A DNA stretch of 10,854 bases. Source: Deltaproteobacteria bacterium (GTDB lineage Bacteria; Desulfobacterota; Desulfobacteria; Desulfobacterales; Desulfatirhabdiaceae). The notes below the pieces were generated by a model. That model saw only the letters and a list, made by a program, of their open reading frames with translations. It had not been told where the DNA came from and ran no database searches. Within the stretch, counting starts at the first letter, position 1. Every line of letters begins with the position of its first letter. The stretch lies in contig JAPLJE010000591.1 in assembly GCA_026388755.1 (NCBI GenBank), positions 1 through 10,854 on the forward strand. The letters are read 5' to 3'. The position numbers were made by a program, and so were the translations under genes. Below are positions 6,042 through 10,854 of the stretch, piece after piece.

Positions 6042-7765
6042 TGCTCTCGAAATTTTTTCTTGCCCGCCCGGTTTTCGCCTGGGTGATTGCTATCATCATC
6101 ATGACGGCCGGTGGGCTGGCCATCTACAAAATGCCTATCTCTCAGTATCCCCCCATCGCCCCGCCGGCCATCGCCATCGATGCATTTTTCCCCGGGGCCT
6201 CGGCAGAGACGGTGGAAAATACCGTGACCCAGATCATTGAGCAGAAGATGACCGGTCTGGACGATATGCTCTATCTCTCCGGCACCAGTTCTTCGTCCGG
6301 CGCTGCCCGCGTCGAGATGACCTTTGCCCCGGGGACGTATCCGGATATCGCCTGGTCCAAGGTACAGAACAAGTTGCAGCTTGCCATGGCCAGCCTTCCC
6401 GATGTGGTGCAGCGCTCCGGGGTCAAGGTCAGCAAATCGACTCGGAACTACCTGATTATCGTCGGGCTGATTTCGGAAGACGGCAGCATGAGCGGTGAAG
6501 ATCTGCGGGACTATTCTCAGTCGAATCTGGAAAAGATCCTGTCCCGGGTACCGGGGGTCGGCGAAGTGATGAATTTCGGCACCCAATATGGCATGCGGGT
6601 CTGGGTCAATCCTGACAAACTGACCAACTACCACCTGACCATGGATGATGTGATTCTGGCGATCAAGGCCTACAACGTCGAGGTTTCCGCCGGTCAGTTC
6701 GGCGGGACGCCGGCAGTGGAAGGACAGCGTCTGAACGCCGCCATCATTGTTCAACATCTGCTCCAGACTCCGGAAGAATTTGCTGCTATCCCCATCCGCA
6801 CCAATCCGGACGGTTCGGTGGTCCGGATCAGGGACATCGGCAGGACAGATCTGAGGGCCGAGCGTAGCGATATCGTGAATTATTATAACGGCAAACCCGC
6901 CTCAGCCATGGCCATCCGTCAGGCTGCCGGTGCCAATGCCCTGGATACGGCCAATAATGTCAGACGGAAACTGGAGGAGATGAGCCGCTATTTCCCTCCC
7001 GGCATGAAGGTGATTTATCCCTACGATACCACTCCATTTACCAAGGTGGCCATCGAGGAAGTGGCCAAGACCCTTTTTGAAGCGATCCTTTTGGTATTCG
7101 TGATCATGTACCTTTTCATGGGCAATATCCGGGCTACCCTGATTCCCACCATCGCCGTACCGGTGGTGCTGCTCGGGACCTTCGCCGTCCTAGGTTTTTT
7201 CGGTTTTTCCATCAACATGTTGACCATGTTCGCCATGGTGCTGGCCATCGGGCTCTTGGTGGATGACGCCATCGTGGTGGTGGAGAACGTGGAGCGGATC
7301 ATGTCCGAGGAGGGGCTCCCACCCCGGGAGGCCACGGCCAAATCAATGGGTGAGATCACCAGCGCCCTGATCGGCATCGGTCTGGTGCTCTCGGCGGTCT
7401 TCGGTCCCATGGCCTTCTTTCAGGGCTCCACCGGAGTTCTTTATCGCCAGTTTTCCGTGACCATCATCGCTTCCATGCTCCTTTCGGTGCTCGTGGCCCT
7501 GATTCTGACCCCAGTCCTCTGTGCAACATTCCTGAAGCCGATGCCAGCCGGGCATGAACCTGCGGATAAAGCGGTCTTTTTCCTGCGCCCTTTTTTCCGA
7601 TGGTTTGATCGGACTTTTTCCCGGACCAGAGTCATCTATGTGGGGATCGTCGGCCGATCCTTTTCAAGAACTGCGCGATACGTAATCATGTATCTTTTAA
7701 TTGTGACGGCGGTGGGATTCCTCTTCCACCGAATGCCCACCTCCTATATCCCGGACGAGGACTAG
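6041..7765 (+). CDS. RND efflux permease (AcrB/HAE1 type), N-terminal part ending at an amber codon
   Basis: This is the first 574 residues of an inner-membrane RND pump that exchanges protons for drugs. It has the first transmembrane helix, MPISQYPPIAPPAIAI, the first porter/docking domain (VQNKLQLAM, SQYGMRVWVNP-like segment, GGTPAVEGQ), IYPYDTTPF and then the transmembrane bundle. Asp408 and Asp409 in GLLVDDAIVVVENVE correspond to the proton-relay pair D407/D408 of AcrB. The reading stops at TAG (7763-7765) directly after SYIPDED, where AcrB relatives continue with QG. The same frame continues without another stop to 9220, so this is a single-codon interruption. CAG to TAG is one base change. 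AAAGGAGG upstream gives a strong start site. A truncated permease lacking the second half should not work. Confidence 0.92.
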   Translation: MLSKFFLARPVFAWVIAIIIMTAGGLAIYKMPISQYPPIAPPAIAIDAFFPGASAETVENTVTQIIEQKMTGLDDMLYLSGTSSSSGAARVEMTFAPGTYPDIAWSKVQNKLQLAMASLPDVVQRSGVKVSKSTRNYLIIVGLISEDGSMSGEDLRDYSQSNLEKILSRVPGVGEVMNFGTQYGMRVWVNPDKLTNYHLTMDDVILAIKAYNVEVSAGQFGGTPAVEGQRLNAAIIVQHLLQTPEEFAAIPIRTNPDGSVVRIRDIGRTDLRAERSDIVNYYNGKPASAMAIRQAAGANALDTANNVRRKLEEMSRYFPPGMKVIYPYDTTPFTKVAIEEVAKTLFEAILLVFVIMYLFMGNIRATLIPTIAVPVVLLGTFAVLGFFGFSINMLTMFAMVLAIGLLVDDAIVVVENVERIMSEEGLPPREATAKSMGEITSALIGIGLVLSAVFGPMAFFQGSTGVLYRQFSVTIIASMLLSVLVALILTPVLCATFLKPMPAGHEPADKAVFFLRPFFRWFDRTFSRTRVIYVGIVGRSFSRTARYVIMYLLIVTAVGFLFHRMPTSYIPDED

Positions 7766-7828
7766 GGCATCCTGCTGGTCCAGGCCATACTGCCGTCGGG
7801 TTCCACCCTGGAGCAGACTGAAAAAGTC

Positions 7829-9220
7829 ATGAACAAGGTAAGAGATCATTTTCTGGAGGATGAGAAAGACGGGGTGGATTCCTTCATGTCGATTGCCGGG
7901 ACCAGTTTCGGCGGCGATGGACAGAATATGGCCCTGGGATTTGGCAAACTTAAAGACTGGAAGCTGCGCCAGCGGCCGGACCTGAAGGTCAAGGCCATCG
8001 CCGGCAGGGCCATGAAGGCATTTTCACAGATAAAAGGCGCCAGGGTCTTTGCCTTCCCGCCACCCCCGGTCATCGAACTGGGGATGGCTGTCGGGTTTGA
8101 TTTTCAGTTGCAGGACCGTGGCGGCCTGGGCCACGAAAAACTCATGGCGGCCCGCAACCAGCTTCTCGGCATGGCCATGAAGGATCCACGACTGGTCAGG
8201 GTCCGCCCCAACGGCATGGAAGATGTGGCCGAATACCACATCGACGTGGATTGGGAAAAGGCCGGCGCCCTGGGGGTTTCCATCGCTACCATTCACGACA
8301 CCATTGGGGCGGCCTTTGGCAGTGACTTTGTCAACAACTTTATCCAGGCCGGTCGGGTCAAAAATGTCTATGTCCAGGCGGATGCCCCCTATCGCATGCT
8401 GCCGAAGGATCTTGAAAAACTCTATGTGCGCAACAGCGTGGGCAAGATGGTCCCCTTTTCTTCCTTTGCCTCCTGCAGGTGGGCTCAGGGGTCTCCCAAG
8501 CTGGAGCGCTATAACGCTTTTTCGTCCATCAACATCTGGGGTGAACCGACGCCGGGTCACAGTACCGGCGAGGCCATGACCGCCATGGAAGAAATCGCGG
8601 CAAAGCTGCCCCAGGGGATCGGCTTTGACTGGAACGGACTGTCTTATCAGGAGCGGATGGCAACGGCTCAGGGGCCTATTCTGTACGCCTTTTCCATTTT
8701 CGTCATCTTCCTTTGCGTGGCCGCCCTGTATGAAAGCTGGACCATCCCCTTTGTCAATCTGTTGATGCTGCCGCTGGGGGTATTGGGCGCAATACTGGCC
8801 ACTTCATTGCGGGGACTGCCCAACGATGTCTACTTTCAGATCGGATTCCTCACCACCCTTGGCCTTTCGACAAAAAACGCCATTTTGATCATTCAGTTTA
8901 TCAAAGAACGGCTGAGACATGGCGACAATCTTATCGATGCAACCCTTGGCGCCGTAAAAACACGATTCCGACCCGTCATTATGACCTCCCTGGCTTTCTT
9001 TTTCGGGGTTCTGCCGCTGGCTATCGCCACCGGTGCCGGCGCCGGCGCCATGAACGCCATCGGTACCGCCGTTTGTGGGGGGATGCTCTCGGCCACATTC
9101 ATCGATCTCATTTTTATCCCAATTTTCTTTGTCCTTGTATCCAAGATATTCATGAAGAAACAAAAAAAGCAACCCACTGAATACGCTCTTGTCTCCACCA
9201 CCCCCAAGGAGGTGAGGTAA
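7829..9220 (+). CDS. RND efflux permease (AcrB/HAE1 type), C-terminal part
   Basis: This open frame of 463 residues is in the same frame as the upstream permease fragment and supplies the rest of an AcrB-type protein. The family match actually begins straight after the amber codon at 7766 (GILLVQAILPSGST); ATG at 7829 is merely the first internal start and has no clear ribosome site. Visible features are FSQIKGARVFAFPPP, GLGHEKLMAARNQLL, VRPNGMEDV, the PFSSFASCRW segment, GLSYQERM and the last transmembrane helices. Lys945 in LSTKNAILI (counting from 6041) and the Arg in RFRPVIMTSLAF match the remaining proton-relay residues of AcrB. Read through the amber codon, the whole protein would be 1059 residues, close to AcrB at about 1050. 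The stop is followed by one base and then the outer-membrane factor ATG. Confidence 0.9.
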   Translation: MNKVRDHFLEDEKDGVDSFMSIAGTSFGGDGQNMALGFGKLKDWKLRQRPDLKVKAIAGRAMKAFSQIKGARVFAFPPPPVIELGMAVGFDFQLQDRGGLGHEKLMAARNQLLGMAMKDPRLVRVRPNGMEDVAEYHIDVDWEKAGALGVSIATIHDTIGAAFGSDFVNNFIQAGRVKNVYVQADAPYRMLPKDLEKLYVRNSVGKMVPFSSFASCRWAQGSPKLERYNAFSSINIWGEPTPGHSTGEAMTAMEEIAAKLPQGIGFDWNGLSYQERMATAQGPILYAFSIFVIFLCVAALYESWTIPFVNLLMLPLGVLGAILATSLRGLPNDVYFQIGFLTTLGLSTKNAILIIQFIKERLRHGDNLIDATLGAVKTRFRPVIMTSLAFFFGVLPLAIATGAGAGAMNAIGTAVCGGMLSATFIDLIFIPIFFVLVSKIFMKKQKKQPTEYALVSTTPKEVR

Positions 9221-9221
9221 C

Positions 9222-9641
9222 ATGAGAAAGCAAATCGTACTTTCATTTGCGGCGCTGATTTTCATGGGTGGCTGCTCCCTGGCCCCGAACTACACGCAGC
9301 CCTCGGCGCCGATTCCGGCAGAATGGCCGCAAGGCCCGGCCTACAAAGATTCGCAGACCACAGCCGAAGCACAGACTGCATGGAAACTGAGCTGGCAGGC
9401 ATTTTTCACCGATCCCAAACTGCAACAGATTATCGAGACGGCTCTGAACAATAACCGGGATCTGCGACTCGCCCTCCTGAACGTGGGAAAAGCATTCGCA
9501 CTGTATGGCATCCAGAAAGCCGAGCTCTATATCCCGCGGACATATCGCCGACCGGAGAAGCCACCCTCCTGGAAGAATACAGGGTCAATCTTGGCGTCGT
9601 CGCCTGGGAGATCGATTTTTTCGGTCGCATCCGCAGCCTGA
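9222..9641 (+). CDS. RND outer-membrane factor (OprM/NodT type), N-terminal part, frameshifted
   Basis: The outer-membrane channel of the pump starts at ATG 9222, with AAGGAGGTGAGG upstream inside the end of the permease gene. A lipoprotein signal ends in MGGC (Cys18), followed by SLAPNYTQP, as in OprM-like lipoproteins. WQAFFTDPKLQQIIETALNNNRDLRLALLNV and the GIQKAELY stretch are the expected first helices. Family similarity ends at about 9530. From there this frame encodes an unrelated tail (about 37 residues) up to the stop at 9641, while the neighbouring frame picks up the family sequence. The product would lack nearly all of the barrel and tunnel. Confidence 0.85.
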   Translation: MRKQIVLSFAALIFMGGCSLAPNYTQPSAPIPAEWPQGPAYKDSQTTAEAQTAWKLSWQAFFTDPKLQQIIETALNNNRDLRLALLNVGKAFALYGIQKAELYIPRTYRRPEKPPSWKNTGSILASSPGRSIFSVASAA

Positions 9642-9703
9642 AAGACAGCGCTCTGGAAAACTACCTGGCGACAGATGAAGCCAGGCGCAGCGCCCAGATT
9701 CTG

Positions 9704-10588
9704 TTGATCGCGGCAACTGCCGGCGCGTATCTGAATCTGGCGGCAGATCGTGAAAACCTCAATCTGGCAAAGACCACCTTGCAGAGCCAAGAAGACGTTT
9801 ACCGGATCATCAACCGTCGGTATCAGGTCGGGCTTGCCAACGAATTGGATGTGAAACGCTCGCAAACCCAGGTGGATACGGCCAGGGGTGACATCGCCCG
9901 GTTTACCCAGCAGATCGCCCTGGATGAAAATGCGCTGAACTTGCTTCTGGGATCACCCGCACCGGCAGATGTGCTTTCGGCAAATCTGTCCGATATTCTG
10001 GAGCCGCAAATCGTTTCTTCCGGAATCTCTTCCGAAATCCTGCTGAACCGGCCCGATATTCTGGCGGCGGAACACCGGCTTAAAGCCTCCAACGCCAACA
10101 TCGGAGCTGCCCGCGCAGCGCTTTTTCCCCGCATTTCCCTGACCACGGGCGTGGGGACCGCCAGCAGCGAACTGGGCGGACTTTTCGGGTCCGGTTCCGG
10201 TACATGGAACTTTGCGCCCGTTATTATCATGCCCATATTCGATGCCAGACTCTGGTCAGCCTATGATGCCGCCAACATCGAAAGGACAATTGCGCTGACC
10301 CAGTATGAAAAAGCCATTCAGACGGCTTTCAAGGAAGTTTCCGATACACTGGCCGTGAATGGTACGGTGGGAGATCAGCTTTCCGCTCAGGAATCCCTGG
10401 TGAATGCCGTCGAAATTATTTACAGCCGATCAGCAATGCGATACCGAAAGGGCATCGACAGCTACCTGAGCGTCCTCGATGCCCAGCGCACACTGAATTC
10501 CGCAAGACAGGGGCTTATCTCGCTCCGTCTGGCAAGGCTTGCCAATCAAGTGCGGCTTTACGCGGTATTGGGGGGAGGCGGTGAATAG
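9704..10588 (+). CDS. RND outer-membrane factor (OprM/NodT type), C-terminal part
   Basis: This frame holds most of an OprM-type outer-membrane efflux protein. Family-like sequence begins at about 9533 (PADISPTGEATLLEEYRV, then LGVVAWEIDFFGRIRSLKDS) but has no ATG, GTG or TTG until TTG at 9704, so independent translation is doubtful. Downstream are RRYQVGLANELDVKRSQTQVDTARGDIA, NRPDILAAEHRLKASNANIGAARAALFPRISL, QYEKAIQTAFKEVSDTLA and YLSVLDAQRTLNSARQ, ending LYAVLGGGGE with a TAG stop. It should be joined to the fragment at 9222-9530. Comparison with the usual OprM layout suggests that about 14 codons plus a frame offset are missing at the junction. Confidence 0.85.
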   Translation: MIAATAGAYLNLAADRENLNLAKTTLQSQEDVYRIINRRYQVGLANELDVKRSQTQVDTARGDIARFTQQIALDENALNLLLGSPAPADVLSANLSDILEPQIVSSGISSEILLNRPDILAAEHRLKASNANIGAARAALFPRISLTTGVGTASSELGGLFGSGSGTWNFAPVIIMPIFDARLWSAYDAANIERTIALTQYEKAIQTAFKEVSDTLAVNGTVGDQLSAQESLVNAVEIIYSRSAMRYRKGIDSYLSVLDAQRTLNSARQGLISLRLARLANQVRLYAVLGGGGE

Positions 10589-10599
10589 TTTCCAGCAGG

Positions 10600-10648
10600 A
10601 TGCGCCCTGTTCATTCCAGTGTAAAAGGACTGTGATGACAGGGTGCAT
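10600..10648 (+). terminator. long stem-loop between the efflux operon and the usp gene
   Basis: ATGCGCCCTGT (10600-10610) pairs with ACAGGGTGCAT (10638-10648) with one mismatch, and the pairing continues inwards (TCATTCCAGT with ACTGTGATGA, imperfect) to a loop around GTAAAAGG. It begins 12 bases after the outer-membrane factor stop. There is no T run after it, so it is not a classic intrinsic terminator. It may stabilise or process the mRNA end, or be a repeat element. Confidence 0.45.
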
Positions 10649-10687
10649 AGGCAGCAGTCTTGCCGATCTAATTATTGAGGAGGGAGC

Positions 10688-10854
10688 ATGACCATAAACA
10701 AAAAAATACTGGTATTGGTTGACGGTTCCGAACGAACCTTACGAACGGTTAACTATATAAAGGATTTTATGCCCGTTGATGAAAATACGCGGATTCTACT
10801 GTTTCATGTCTTCAGTGGCATACCGGAAGAATATCGGGAATTGGAGCAGGAACC
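10688..10854 (+). CDS. universal stress protein (UspA family), N-terminal part
   Basis: The first 55 codons of a universal stress protein are visible before the right edge. The N terminus shows the family's opening strand KKILVLVDGSE with the conserved Asp, then a helix (RTLRTVNYIKDF) and the second strand ILLFHVF. Whether it carries the ATP-binding GxxG motif cannot be seen. A strong GAGGAGGGAG precedes the ATG. It is separated from the efflux operon by 99 bases containing a stem-loop, so it may have its own promoter, although I see no clear one. Confidence 0.85.
   Translation, partial: MTINKKILVLVDGSERTLRTVNYIKDFMPVDENTRILLFHVFSGIPEEYRELEQE

Noticed and set aside
5972..6757. Minus-strand open frame of 261 codons opposite the permease start
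   Set aside because: Long antisense frames are common opposite GC-rich codons; the plus strand encodes clear AcrB sequence throughout.

Overview
The window looks like a chromosomal stretch from a Gram-negative bacterium. It encodes two predicted lipoproteins, a Sec-exported rhodanese and a three-part RND efflux system spanning both membranes. A MauE/DoxX-like membrane protein, a periplasmic rhodanese and a C_GCAxxG_C_C-family protein in one run would suit a sulfur-metabolising anaerobe such as a member of the Desulfobacterota. That placement is inferred from gene content and was not tested with a marker gene.

Layout. Positions 1-2100 (minus strand) hold a predicted lipoprotein of unknown function followed by the first 474 codons of an M1-family zinc aminopeptidase that runs off the left edge. 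Positions 2101-2432 are a divergent intergenic region with an imperfect palindromic repeat and a candidate promoter. Positions 2433-3930 (plus strand) are a compact three-gene unit: MauE/DoxX-like membrane protein, exported rhodanese and cysteine-rich C_GCAxxG_C_C protein. Positions 3931-4189 hold a strong-looking promoter overlaid by a perfect 14-bp inverted repeat, each arm of which contains TGACGTCA. This controls a TetR/AcrR-type regulator (4190-4807) followed by a tightly packed AcrA-AcrB-OprM-type efflux operon (4874-10588). A long stem-loop follows, and then the start of a universal stress protein at the right edge.

The most notable point is that all three pump components are interrupted while the regulator and its operator look intact. 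The adaptor has lost its lipobox region through a frameshift, probably with a short deletion. The RND permease is full length except for one in-frame amber codon at the position of a Gln that follows the conserved PDED. The outer-membrane factor has a frameshift with an apparent loss of about 14 codons. Neighbouring genes show no such damage. The likely explanations are recent decay of the whole pump, sequence error in the assembly, or, for the amber codon only, recoding. Read-level checks would separate these.
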